Source: Burkholderiales bacterium (GTDB lineage Bacteria > Pseudomonadota > Gammaproteobacteria > Burkholderiales > SG8-41). Taken from it: a DNA stretch of 64,000 bases. Under the pieces are notes generated by a model. It searched no databases. It saw only the letters and a list, made by a program, of their open reading frames with translations, and was not told where the DNA came from. The position numbers were made by a program, and so were the translations under genes. Shown here piece after piece: positions 55,881-64,000 of the stretch. Position 1 is the first letter of the stretch, and each line of letters begins with the position of its first letter. The stretch covers positions 124,001 through 188,000 of the forward strand of contig JAHCAI010000003.1 in NCBI GenBank assembly GCA_019634975.1. Direction: 5' to 3'.

Positions 55881-56003
55881 AACATCCGCGCTGCAGCCTT
55901 CGCAAATCCGCAACTGGGACCCGGTTGCATCCCGGCGGCCAGTCTTGGTCGCGTCGCATCCCTGTGCTAGCCTCGTTCATCATCACTCATGCCGGAGGCC
56001 GCG

Positions 56004-56486
56004 ATGAAAGGCGATAAAAAAGTCATCACCCATCTCAACAGGATCCTGACCAACGAGCTGACGGCGATCAACCAGTATTTCCTGCATGCGCGCATGTTCA
56101 GGAACTGGGGGCTGAAGAAACTCGGCGACCACGAGTACCATGAATCGATCGACGAGATGAAACACGCCGACAGGCTGATCGAACGCATCCTGTTCCTCGA
56201 GGGCCTGCCCAATCTGCAGCAGCTGAACAAGCTGATGATCGGCGAGAACGTCAAGGAATGCCTGGAGTGCGACCTCAAGGCGGAGATGCACGGCCACCCG
56301 ATGCTGAAGGAGGCCATCGCCTGCTGCGAGGAAACCGGTGATTACGTCTCGCGCGAACTGTTCGAGGACATCCTCGAGTCCGAGGAAGAACACATCGACT
56401 GGATCGAAACCCAGCTCGACCTGATCGGCAAGATCGGCATCCAGAACTACATGCAGTCGCAGATGGGCGAGGGCGGCGGGTCCTGA
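56004..56486 (+). CDS. bfr: bacterioferritin
   Basis: This 160-residue heme-containing ferritin has ferroxidase ligands Glu18, Glu51, His54 and the later Glu and His residues in AEMHG and [10 protein letters not shown]. The heme ligand is Met52, within DEMKHADR. It stores iron as a mineral in a 24-mer shell in the cytoplasm. It stands next to bfd, opposite the TonB-dependent receptor operon. Confidence 0.96.
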   Translation: MKGDKKVITHLNRILTNELTAINQYFLHARMFRNWGLKKLGDHEYHESIDEMKHADRLIERILFLEGLPNLQQLNKLMIGENVKECLECDLKAEMHGHPMLKEAIACCEETGDYVSRELFEDILESEEEHIDWIETQLDLIGKIGIQNYMQSQMGEGGGS

Positions 56487-56509
56487 TAATTACCTTTGTA
56501 TCCAAGCGA

Positions 56510-56542
56510 GAACAGGAAAGCCAGACGGCCTTCCTGTTCTTT
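56510..56542. terminator. hairpin between convergent bfr and TonB-receptor genes
   Basis: GAACAGGAAAGCC and GGCCTTCCTGTTC form a stem of about 12 bp with one mismatch and are followed by TTTC. It lies between two convergent genes, as expected for a bidirectional terminator. Confidence 0.6.
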
Positions 56543-56575
56543 CGTGCGGATGGCCTGCAGCGCCGTCGGTCGCGT

Positions 56576-58687
56576 TCAGAAGCGATAGGCTGTACGCAGC
56601 AGCACGGTGCGCCGGCTGCCATAGAAGCAGTCACCACGACTGAGGCAGGTACTGACATGCTCCTTGTCCGTTAGGTTGGACGCGCTGAGCGTGATGCGCC
56701 ATGGCCCCTTTTCGTAACCCAGCATTGCGTCGATGAGCGTCACTGAGGGTGTGCGCACCGTATCGAGGCCGTCCCAGCTTGCGCCAATGTAACGCAGGCC
56801 GAGGCCGGCCATGAAGCCTCTGGTTTCGCCGATCGAGAAACGCTGGCGTCCCCACACCGAAGCGCTGTGCTCGGGCACCGTAGCGATGCGTTTACCCTGC
56901 TGCGCACTGTTGTCGCGGGTGACTTTGGCGTCGGTCCAGGTATAGGCGGCAACCATGTCGAGGTTGCGGGTCAGCGCGGTCTGGGCTTCCAGTTCGAATC
57001 CCTTGCTGCGTGCCTCGCCGACCTGGATGCTGTTGCCCGGGTTGGCAGGGTCGGCGGTACGCCGGTTGGTTTCCTTGATGTCGAACAGGGCTACGGTATA
57101 GCTGTTGTTGCTGCCGGGAGGCTGGTATTTGATGCCGATTTCCTTCTGCTCGCTGGTCTGCGGCTGGTAGGCTACGCCGAACAGGTTGACGCCACCGACC
57201 GGCACGAACGATTCCGAGTGACTGGCGTAGGGCATCCAGCCGCCAGCAGCGAGGTAGCCGCCGCCCAAGCGCATCGTCACCGCGTCGGTATCGAGGCGGG
57301 AGGCAGGTGTGTTGGCGGTATCTGACTTGGCCCAGTCCTGGCGCAAGCCCACCACGCCCAGCCAGCGCTGGTCATACTTGAACTGGTGCTGCAGGTAGAT
57401 ACCGGTCTGCCGCTGTTCAGTGTCGGCAATCGCAGCTATTGCGACCGGTGTGAAGTTGCCGTAAACCGGCGCATAGACGTCAATCGCCGGCGCGTTGCCG
57501 CGTCCCGAGGCCCCGCCAAGAGTGGAGTTCTGGTAGTCAATGCCGAACAGGGTTGTATTGTCGAAGCCGCCGGCATTCCATTTGGCCTGTACCTGGGTGT
57601 CCGCGGTCAGTGTTTCCGCCTGGTTGATCTGGTGGATGATCGTGCGGTTCAGAGTGCGGTTGTCCGGATTCAGGCGCGGTACCGGAAAACGGCTGTAGAG
57701 AGACCGGTAACTCACCTCGCTGTCGCTGTAGCGCAGGTTCTGGCGCAGGGTCAGTGTTTCGTTCAGTTGATGGGACAACTCGTAGCCGATAACCTTCTGG
57801 TCCGCGAGATACTCGTCATATCCCGGTTCGCTGATGAAGGTGTTGGTGGGAATGCGTCCGAGCGGCGGTGCATAGAGCGTGCCGACCCAAGGGAAAAATC
57901 CGACCGAAGACCCTGACAGGTCTTCCTGCAGGTTGGCGTACAGCGTGAACGAGGTGCCAACGTTGGGTTTCCAGGTCAGCGCCGGCGCGATCACCTGGCG
58001 GTCGTCAGGCACGAAATCGACCTGGCTGCCGCTGTCGCGTCCGAGCGCGATCAGGCGGTATAGCAGGGTGCCGTCGGCATTCAGAGAACCGGTCGCATCG
58101 AATGCGATCTGTTTGCGGTTATGGTTGCCAATCTCGCCGACGATTTCACGCTGTGCCTCGGCCTGCGGGCGTTTCGAAACCAGGTTGACCAGCCCGCCAA
58201 AGCCGCCTTGGCCATAGAGCACGGATGCAGGGCCGCGAACCACCTCGACGCGTTCAAGGGTGTAAGGATCTGGCCGGATGTTGTTGTAAAAACCGAACAG
58301 CATGCGCAGCCCGTCCTGGTACTGGACGAAGCTGGTGCCGCGGACCAGCGCCCAGTCCCCGCGATTGTCGTAGCCGTAGGCATCGGAGCGCACGCCGGCA
58401 CTGTAGCGCAGCGCATCCTGCACCGTCTGCACGCCCTGGTCTTCCATGCGTTCGCGGGTGATGACGGAGATCGACTGCGGTGTCTCGTGCAGTGGCGTGT
58501 CGGTCTTGGTGCCACTCGCGCTGCGCCTGGCTCGATAGCCCTGAACAGGTCCCGTGGCAGTTTCCTCCACGGTGTTGCCCTTTACCCTGACTTCAGGCAG
58601 ATGCTGTTCAGCCTGCTGTGCAAGTGACGGCGCTGCCATGGCCAGCGCCACGGCGATCGCTGCGGGTTTCAACATCAGTTTGTGCAT
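56576..58687 (-). CDS. TonB-dependent siderophore receptor
   Basis: This 703-residue outer-membrane receptor has a signal peptide of 24 residues (ends SLAQ). The plug domain has PLHETPQSISVITRERMEDQ, VQTVQDALRYSAGV and VLYGQGGFGGLVNLVSKRP. A 22-strand barrel follows, ending in aromatic AYRF. The FpvA/FhuE-like plug motif VITRERMEDQG and the neighbours point to ferric-siderophore uptake; the ligand is unknown. It is the last gene of the iron operon. Start by GGGAGAAG ribosome site and signal peptide. Confidence 0.92.
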   Translation of the reverse strand: MHKLMLKPAAIAVALAMAAPSLAQQAEQHLPEVRVKGNTVEETATGPVQGYRARRSASGTKTDTPLHETPQSISVITRERMEDQGVQTVQDALRYSAGVRSDAYGYDNRGDWALVRGTSFVQYQDGLRMLFGFYNNIRPDPYTLERVEVVRGPASVLYGQGGFGGLVNLVSKRPQAEAQREIVGEIGNHNRKQIAFDATGSLNADGTLLYRLIALGRDSGSQVDFVPDDRQVIAPALTWKPNVGTSFTLYANLQEDLSGSSVGFFPWVGTLYAPPLGRIPTNTFISEPGYDEYLADQKVIGYELSHQLNETLTLRQNLRYSDSEVSYRSLYSRFPVPRLNPDNRTLNRTIIHQINQAETLTADTQVQAKWNAGGFDNTTLFGIDYQNSTLGGASGRGNAPAIDVYAPVYGNFTPVAIAAIADTEQRQTGIYLQHQFKYDQRWLGVVGLRQDWAKSDTANTPASRLDTDAVTMRLGGGYLAAGGWMPYASHSESFVPVGGVNLFGVAYQPQTSEQKEIGIKYQPPGSNNSYTVALFDIKETNRRTADPANPGNSIQVGEARSKGFELEAQTALTRNLDMVAAYTWTDAKVTRDNSAQQGKRIATVPEHSASVWGRQRFSIGETRGFMAGLGLRYIGASWDGLDTVRTPSVTLIDAMLGYEKGPWRITLSASNLTDKEHVSTCLSRGDCFYGSRRTVLLRTAYRF

Positions 58688-58778
58688 CGTGCTTCTCCCT
58701 GTTTCTTGATGGATGGATAGGCATGGCTGGCTGTGCACGATGTGCTGGCTGGCGAGGGTTCCGGATTACGGATGTTTC

Positions 58779-60005
58779 CTAGCTTGTTGCAACTGCAGTG
58801 CCACTGTTGTCACGACCGGAGATGGCCTCACGAACGCGCCGTGCCCGGCGCTTGCGGGCCCAGATGACCACGCCCGTGACCGACAGCATGGCGACGATGA
58901 TTCCCATCAGCGAAATGAGGATGCGTCCGGGAATTCCGGCGATGCGCCCCGAGTGCAGCGGGAACTGGAGCTGTACGAACACATCGGCCGCCGTCCCGTC
59001 CCACGGTACACGGTCGCCCAGCGTGCGCCCGTCGGCGCCGTCGATGTAGATGCCCTTGACGCCCATGCCGCCGCTGCCGTGGTCGTTGCCGGGCTCATGG
59101 AAGCGCGCGATGTAGATCCCGTAGCGCTGGGAATAGGAGATTGCGCCGATCGGCTCCTGCCAGTTGCGGCGGGCAGCTTCCGATTCGGCGATGCCGATGG
59201 CTCTCTCGAAAGGCAGTTGCGGCGCAATCGGCCGGTGCAAGGGGCTCGGTGCCCGGGTCGTGAAGGGCGTCGGCGTCAGCGTGGAGAAGGTCGCGAGCAG
59301 CGGCTGGAACAGTTCCCGGCTCAGGTTCAGCGATACCGCGGTCAGCGCCAGCACGAACAGCAGCAGCCAGGTCCACAGGGCGCCGGCGCGGTGGAGGTCG
59401 AAATTCAGACGATAGCCGCCGGCGCGCCAGCGTACGGCAAAGGATTTTGCCCATGCCCGGGGATTGGGGAAGGAAATCAGCAGCGCAAGGAAACAGTCGA
59501 GCAGCCAGACAACGCCGATGACGCCCATGAACCAGATGCCCCAGCGGTCGATACCCCCCATCTCGGGAATGTGCAGGCTGTAGTGCAGCTTGTAGAGGAA
59601 GGACATCAGGTGCTCGCGGTCAAGGGCGACCTTGCCCCATTCCCGCCGGCCCAATGTCTCTCCAGTGACCGAATCGACAAACACCTGGTTGTAACCGGGG
59701 TCAAACAGGCGCCCGGTTGCCGGATTGACGCGCGGTTGCACGCCGAATATCAGTGCATGGCCTTCCTCATGCTGCAGGGGCACGAAGGTCACGCGTACTC
59801 GAGGATCGGTTGCCTCGATGCTGCGTGCGAGGTCGAGGGGCGACTTGACGGCTCCGCGGCTGGTCGTCTCGAACAGATGGCTGTTCAGCCACTCGTCGAT
59901 TTCGTGGTCCCAGGAGATGATCGCGCCGGTCAGGCCGGCCACGAACAGGAACATTGCAGTGGCCAGACCGCACCAACGGTGAACCACGACCCAGATTGCA
60001 CGCAT
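58779..60005 (-). CDS. PepSY-associated transmembrane protein (siderophore-iron reductase-like)
   Basis: This 408-residue inner-membrane protein has four main helices: VVHRWCGLATAMFLFVAGLT, a pair in the middle (WFMGVIGVVWLLDCFLALL, LWTWLLLFVLALTAVSL), and one at the end (GRILISLMGIIVAMLSVTGV). Conserved His residues in HRW and FDLHRAGALW are typical heme or metal sites. A large periplasmic loop carries the PepSY domain. Relatives such as FpvG reduce ferric siderophores in the periplasm. It sits between the FTR1 fusion and the receptor gene, which supports that role. Start preceded by AAAGGGAAG. Confidence 0.88.
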   Translation of the reverse strand: MRAIWVVVHRWCGLATAMFLFVAGLTGAIISWDHEIDEWLNSHLFETTSRGAVKSPLDLARSIEATDPRVRVTFVPLQHEEGHALIFGVQPRVNPATGRLFDPGYNQVFVDSVTGETLGRREWGKVALDREHLMSFLYKLHYSLHIPEMGGIDRWGIWFMGVIGVVWLLDCFLALLISFPNPRAWAKSFAVRWRAGGYRLNFDLHRAGALWTWLLLFVLALTAVSLNLSRELFQPLLATFSTLTPTPFTTRAPSPLHRPIAPQLPFERAIGIAESEAARRNWQEPIGAISYSQRYGIYIARFHEPGNDHGSGGMGVKGIYIDGADGRTLGDRVPWDGTAADVFVQLQFPLHSGRIAGIPGRILISLMGIIVAMLSVTGVVIWARKRRARRVREAISGRDNSGTAVATS

Positions 60006-60084
60006 GTCTTGCTTCCCTTTTTTTGTGTACCCGGGGCTGGCTGGCGCTGCGCGCGTGCTGGCGGGGTGTTGCGAGTGTATGGAT

Positions 60085-62010
60085 TCAGTTCGGGTTTCTG
60101 GGGCTGCCGTTGTTGTGATGCGACCAGAAGAATGTCGCGAGTACGACGAGCAGCACGGACAACTGTGCCAGCATCGATTCGGCGGTGGCGTAGACGCCGA
60201 GCGCGGACAGGTTGAAGTCGCCCCATGGAATTGCCGCGACCACTCCAGCTTCCTGCAACGCTTTGATGCCATGCCCGGTAAATACAACGGCGAGACCCGC
60301 CATCAGGACCGAGCAGGCCGCGAAGAAGCGCCCGATCGGCAGGCGCAAGCCGTAACGCAAGATTGCCCAGGCCAGAACGGCGAGCACGGCGATGCCGCAA
60401 AGAAAACCGACGATTACCGAGCTGTGGCCGCCGGTCCCGGTCTGATGCCATAACGCCTGGTAAAACAGCACGGTCTCGAAGGCTTCGCGGTAGACCGCGA
60501 GGAAAGAGACGCCGGCCAGCGCCCACAGGGTACCGCCGTGAAGCGCGGCAGAGAGATGACGGTCGATGAATGCCTGCCAGGCATGGGCGTAACTCTTGCC
60601 ATGCAGCCAGAAACCGACGTAGAGCAGGATGGCTGCGGCGAGCAGGGCAGTAACTGCTTCAGTCAGTTCCCGGGTTGCACCGCTGATCTCAATCAGCGCC
60701 GATGCGGCGAGCCAGGTTGCACCGCCCAGCGCCAGCGCGCCGATCCAGCCGGCATGGATCCACGGCAAGGCCTCTCGCCTTCCGGACTTGAGCAGAAAGG
60801 CGATGATCGCGGCGACCACCAGCAGCGCTTCCAGGCCTTCGCGTACCAGGATGAAAAAGGCGGAGATCGCCGCGGTGGTGGGCGACAGGCCGCTGTAGCC
60901 GAGTTTGCCGGCGCTGGCGGCGAGCAGGCCGTCGATGCGCTCCGCCTGCTGCACCACCGCTGCTTCCGGCGCGCCGCGGCGCAACAGGTCGCGGTAAGCG
61001 ATCATCTGCGTTTCAACTTCCTGTCGCAGATTGCGATCCAGGGTGTCGAGGCTGGCTTCGACCAGTTCGAAACCCTCGAGATACGACGTCAGTGCGAGCT
61101 GCTGTGCGTCATCGCGTTTGCCGGCACGGTACGCGGCCAGACTTTCGCCGAGCAGGCGACGCGAGTACGCGATCGGCTCTTCCTTGATTGTTGCCAATGC
61201 CTGCGGGTTGGCCTTGAGCCAGGCGAATGCCGCGGCGACATCCGCACCGTGTTTGACATGGACGTCGTTGTCGGTCAGCGTCGCCACGGCGCGCAGCGTG
61301 CCGATTTCCTTTTCGCCCGTTCCGTCCTGCCACAGCGCGCCGCCCTTGGCTACGCGTTCAGGAACCTGGCCCATGGTTGCGACATACAGCGCCAGTGCCC
61401 AACGCTCGTCCTCGCCGAGATGGCCGAAGGGCGTCATTCCGGTGCCGGCCACGCCCAACGTGATGGTGCTGTAAAGGCCATAGACGCTGCGTTGCGCCAT
61501 GCGCCCGGCATCATGGAAGTTCGAGGGTGCCGGCTCCAGTCCCTTGCCGGCAATGCCGTTGCCGCGGCCCTGCGTGCCGTGGCAGGCCGCGCAATGCGCG
61601 GCGTAGAGCGAGGCACCGCGTTTTAGATCCGGCGCAGTCCGCGGCGCGGCTGTCAACCCGTAGGCTTCGATCATTTTCCAACGCAGCGCGGAGGCCAGCG
61701 CCGTGATTTCAGGGCCTGGCGCCTTGGCGATGATGCGCGTTTTCAGCTGTTCCGCCTGTGTCAGCAGGGTGGTCTGTTCCGGCACCGCCGGCAGCTTCAC
61801 CAGCAACACTGCGGACTGCATCGCGAATTCCAGCTGTTCCTTGTATTCGGTCTCGTCCAGCACCTTGCCGTCCTGAACGAATTCCGGGTAATCGACACTG
61901 ACGTAATCAAGCATGTGCACGATGGTCTGCGCGGTGTTGTTTGCCTGCGCTTGTGGTGAAAAGGCGGGCAGAGTGGTCAGCACGACCAGCACCAGAGACG
62001 GAAAGCTCAT
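60085..62010 (-). CDS. cytochrome c / FTR1 iron permease fusion
   Basis: This 641-residue protein has four parts. A signal peptide is followed by a helical segment (about 24-125). A c-type heme domain has CAACH at 140-144 and a likely Met192 ligand in TGMTPFGHL. A second helical stretch precedes a C-terminal FTR1 domain with seven helices. FTR1 signatures are REGLE at 390-394 and REAFE at 508-512, which bind iron in the channel. The fusion implies heme-linked oxidation or reduction of iron on the periplasmic side during transport. It overlaps exbD by 4 bp. Confidence 0.9.
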   Translation of the reverse strand: MSFPSLVLVVLTTLPAFSPQAQANNTAQTIVHMLDYVSVDYPEFVQDGKVLDETEYKEQLEFAMQSAVLLVKLPAVPEQTTLLTQAEQLKTRIIAKAPGPEITALASALRWKMIEAYGLTAAPRTAPDLKRGASLYAAHCAACHGTQGRGNGIAGKGLEPAPSNFHDAGRMAQRSVYGLYSTITLGVAGTGMTPFGHLGEDERWALALYVATMGQVPERVAKGGALWQDGTGEKEIGTLRAVATLTDNDVHVKHGADVAAAFAWLKANPQALATIKEEPIAYSRRLLGESLAAYRAGKRDDAQQLALTSYLEGFELVEASLDTLDRNLRQEVETQMIAYRDLLRRGAPEAAVVQQAERIDGLLAASAGKLGYSGLSPTTAAISAFFILVREGLEALLVVAAIIAFLLKSGRREALPWIHAGWIGALALGGATWLAASALIEISGATRELTEAVTALLAAAILLYVGFWLHGKSYAHAWQAFIDRHLSAALHGGTLWALAGVSFLAVYREAFETVLFYQALWHQTGTGGHSSVIVGFLCGIAVLAVLAWAILRYGLRLPIGRFFAACSVLMAGLAVVFTGHGIKALQEAGVVAAIPWGDFNLSALGVYATAESMLAQLSVLLVVLATFFWSHHNNGSPRNPN

Positions 62011-62429
62011 CGCGTTTCTCCCGGCTCGGTGACGAAGCCGATCTTTGACAGCCCGATGCGCCCGGCAGCGGCCATCACGCGGGCGACGTTCTGGTACTCG
62101 GTCGTCCGGTCGGCTCGGATGTGGACCTCCGGCTGTGGTTCAAGGGCCGCGGCGGCCGTCATGCGTTCGGCGAGAACGGTCATGTCCACCTTTTCGCCAT
62201 TCCAGTAAATGTCCCCCCCGGCGCGGATGCCGAGCTGGATGTTGTCCGGCTTGCTGTGGTTGGGCTGGCTGGAGGCGCGCGGCAAGTCGATTTTCACCGC
62301 GTGGGTCAGCAGCGGTGCGGTGATGATGAAAATCACCAGCAGCACCAGCATCACGTCGATCAGCGGCACCATGTTGATTTCCGCCATCGGCGCGCTGTCA
62401 CCGCTCTTGTTGAATCCACCGAAAGCCAT
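62007..62429 (-). CDS. exbD: biopolymer transport protein ExbD
   Basis: This 140-residue single-helix protein has the membrane segment MVPLIDVMLVLLVIFIITAP, with the essential Asp of the ExbD/TolR family within LIDVMLVLL. A periplasmic domain follows, with VHIRADRTTEYQNVARVM. With ExbB it uses the proton gradient to energise TonB. Four bases lie between it and exbB, and it overlaps the FTR1 gene. Confidence 0.95.
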   Translation of the reverse strand: MAFGGFNKSGDSAPMAEINMVPLIDVMLVLLVIFIITAPLLTHAVKIDLPRASSQPNHSKPDNIQLGIRAGGDIYWNGEKVDMTVLAERMTAAAALEPQPEVHIRADRTTEYQNVARVMAAAGRIGLSKIGFVTEPGETR

Positions 62430-62433
62430 GGCC

Positions 62434-63177
62434 TCAGACCCCGGCCCGGGCGACCGCGGCGGGGCGCGCCGGCGCCACCGCGGCGACGTCGTTGACGTGC
62501 GAGCCGGTGGTCAGGAAGGCGTAGAGATCGTGTGCGAAGGAATCGAGCTGCGCCAGCACGAGGCGGTTGCTGCGCACCGCGAAGTTATAGGCGAGCACCG
62601 CGGGGATTGCCACCGCGAGGCCGAGCGCGGTCATGATCAGTGCCTCGCCGACGGGGCCTGCGACCTTGTCCAGCGTGCCCTGACCGCTCATGCCGATGTT
62701 GACCAGCGCGTGGTAGACGCCCCACACGGTGCCGAACAGCCCGATGAAGGGCGCGGTGCTGCCGATCGAGGCGAGCACGGTGAGCCCGGATTCGAAACGC
62801 GCGGTTTCCTCGTCGATGACGCGGCGCATCGCGCGGGTGATGAATTCGGCGCCGGAGCCCGCTTCGTCAAGCCTGTTGGCGCCATGGCGCTGGTGGTGGC
62901 GCGCGGCGACGATGGCATGCCAGGCCAGGTGCGAGAAGGGCTCGTCGGGCTGTTCGTTCTCGAGCCGGGTGGCGACGGCCTGCAGCGAGGTGACGTTCCA
63001 GAAGCGGTCGAGGAAGCGCCGGGTCCGCCGGCGGGTGGTCAGCGCGGTAATGGCCTTGGTGACGATCAGATACCAGGTCACAACGCTCATCAGCAGCATG
63101 ATGACCAGCAGGGTTTTGCCGACGGCGTCGGTCTGGGCGAGGAAATGGGCGAGGCCCAGCGTTTGTTGTGTGTCCAA
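62434..63177 (-). CDS. exbB: biopolymer transport protein ExbB (TTG start)
   Basis: This 247-residue MotA/TolQ/ExbB proton channel has helix 1 KTLLVIMLLMSVVTWYLIVT. GLTVLASIGSTAPFIGLFGT is followed by VWGVYHAL, and ALIMTALGLAVAIPAVLAYN forms the last helix. No ATG exists at the right place. TTG at 63175-63177 lies 8 nt after AGGAG and gives LDTQQTLGLAHFL, a fitting N-terminus. The AGGAG lies within the last tonB codons, so the two are coupled. Confidence 0.92.
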   Translation of the reverse strand: MDTQQTLGLAHFLAQTDAVGKTLLVIMLLMSVVTWYLIVTKAITALTTRRRTRRFLDRFWNVTSLQAVATRLENEQPDEPFSHLAWHAIVAARHHQRHGANRLDEAGSGAEFITRAMRRVIDEETARFESGLTVLASIGSTAPFIGLFGTVWGVYHALVNIGMSGQGTLDKVAGPVGEALIMTALGLAVAIPAVLAYNFAVRSNRLVLAQLDSFAHDLYAFLTTGSHVNDVAAVAPARPAAVARAGV

Positions 63178-63181
63178 GGGA

Positions 63182-63850
63182 TCAACTCCTGAGGCTGAAT
63201 GAAATGGGGACCAGGACCCAGGCGCTGATCGCCTGATCGCCGCGGCGTGCGGGTACGAATTTCCAGCGGCGCACGGTGTCCAGTGCCACCGCGTCCAGGC
63301 GCTCGTGGCCGCTGGAACTGCGCAGCTCGACCTGCGCCGGCAGGCCGCGTTCGTCGACCCGCACCCGCAGCAGGACACGGCCTTCCTCGCCGAGCCGGCG
63401 CGACAGCGCGGGGTAACGCGGCGCGGGATTATTGAGGTAATCGGCGTTGAATTGCGGCGGGACCACCGGCGCCGGCGGCAGCGCGGCGACCACCGGCTCG
63501 GGCGGCGCAGGGGGCGATGGCGGCGGCGGTGCCGGGATCGCCGCCGGAGGCGCCGGTTGCGGCGCCTCGGTGGTCAGCAGGGGGTGCGGTTTCGCGGCGG
63601 GGCGCTGCACCGGCTTGCGGACCACGGGTTTCGGCTTCGGCAGTTCCTTCGGGGGCTCGACCGGTTGCGGCTGCACCAGGCTGACCATGATCGGCGCCAG
63701 TTCCGCCAGGGTCTGCCTTGCCGGGGCGTAAACCAGCAGGCCCACCAGCACGGCAGCATGCAGACCGAGGGCGATGGCGACGCCAGGCAGGCGGGAGGTC
63801 CGGCCGTAGCCGGCGGTGGCGGATTCTGGAATGAGGTGTTGCGCAAACAT
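63182..63850 (-). CDS. tonB: energy transducer TonB
   Basis: This 222-residue TonB has an N-terminal membrane helix (GVAIALGLHAAVLVGLLVYA). A long Pro-rich spacer (about 60-125) has PKPKP and PPPSPPAPPEP stretches. The C-terminal TonB domain has NPAPRYPALSRRLGEEGRVL and VRRWKFVPARRGDQ. It transmits inner-membrane energy to outer-membrane receptors such as the one at 56576-58687. It is first in the operon, behind a perfect Fur-like box. No good ribosome site precedes its ATG. Confidence 0.94.
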   Translation of the reverse strand: MFAQHLIPESATAGYGRTSRLPGVAIALGLHAAVLVGLLVYAPARQTLAELAPIMVSLVQPQPVEPPKELPKPKPVVRKPVQRPAAKPHPLLTTEAPQPAPPAAIPAPPPPSPPAPPEPVVAALPPAPVVPPQFNADYLNNPAPRYPALSRRLGEEGRVLLRVRVDERGLPAQVELRSSSGHERLDAVALDTVRRWKFVPARRGDQAISAWVLVPISFSLRS

Positions 63851-63875
63851 GCTGTGGGAGGGGTCGTAATGCGTT

Positions 63876-63895
63876 AATGATAATAATTATCATTT
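63876..63895. promoter_or_regulatory. Fur box upstream of the tonB operon
   Basis: AATGATAATAATTATCATTT contains the near-perfect inverted repeat AATGATAAT/ATTATCATT of the Fur consensus, 26 bp before the tonB start. It predicts iron repression of the six-gene operon. Confidence 0.85.
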
Positions 63896-64000
63896 ATATT
63901 TGCAACCCAACATGCCGGACTGATCCGGCGATGTCTCTGAACCCGGTTTGCCGATATATTCGGCAATTCACTCGATTCGATCCGGAACATTTCCATGAAG

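Noticed and set aside
63995..64000. ATG at 63995 as the start of another gene at the right edge
   Set aside because: Only two codons are visible and the upstream ribosome site is weak, so it cannot be supported.

Overview
This 64 kb window is GC-rich chromosomal DNA from a Betaproteobacterium, of Burkholderiales/Rhodocyclales type. The evidence is the Bug/TctC solute-binding proteins, the tig-clpP-clpX-lon order, the gloB/methyltransferase/rnhA/dnaQ block, the hpnC-hpnD squalene genes and Gram-negative envelope genes (mltD, ppiD, TonB/ExbBD). There are no phage genes, transposases or CRISPR arrays. Seven tRNA genes are present: Leu-TAG, Val-TAC, Asp-GTC, Val-CAC, Ala-GGC, Glu-TTC and Pro-TGG.

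Positions 1-10.7 kb are accessory and catabolic. They hold a DUF3617 protein fragment, a chlorite dismutase-like protein and an NHL beta-propeller. A minus-strand array follows in transcription order: Bug protein, fumarase/aspartase-superfamily lyase and two tandem SGNH-like secreted hydrolases. It diverges from a LysR regulator that leads a plus-strand array of GMC oxidoreductase, second Bug protein and cytochrome c5. Positions 10.7-16.2 kb are a minus-strand antiporter / P-type ATPase / universal stress protein operon. Positions 16.4-19.1 kb carry an SDR lacking its catalytic Tyr and the hopanoid/squalene genes hpnC and hpnD, without hpnE.

Positions 19.2-28.3 kb are housekeeping: tRNA-Leu, tig-clpP-clpX-lon (lon with a sigma-32-like promoter), tRNA-Val, tRNA-Asp, ppiD and fabI. 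Positions 28.4-35.0 kb are a four-gene peptide ABC transporter with overlapping genes and a fused double ATPase. Positions 35.0-44.6 kb hold mltD, gloB, a methyltransferase, rnhA, dnaQ, tal, nudC, tRNA-Val, a dadA-like gene, gltX, tRNA-Ala and tRNA-Glu.

The most striking locus is 44.7-46.35 kb. A UGSC-family protein is interrupted by one in-frame TGA exactly at the U of the U-G-S-C motif, and a perfect 8-bp hairpin lies 11 nt downstream. This is a strong selenoprotein candidate, translationally coupled to a 370-residue partner of unknown function. The region to 55.6 kb is mixed: bactofilin, a small ORF, a second LysR gene with an MFS transporter, tRNA-Pro, yhhQ, GST, dienelactone hydrolase, DinB, CoxG and XdhC.

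Positions 55.6-64 kb are an iron island. Fur-box-like sites precede bfd-bfr and a six-gene operon running tonB-exbB-exbD-(cytochrome c/FTR1)-PepSY-TonB receptor.

At least nine intergenic sites carry related AT-rich 30-45 bp tracts with an ATAAG..TTG.TTTTA.TGAT core, and a tenth lookalike lies inside a permease gene. A separate GATGAG-type inverted repeat occurs twice, once in frame between the two ABC domains of the transporter ATPase.
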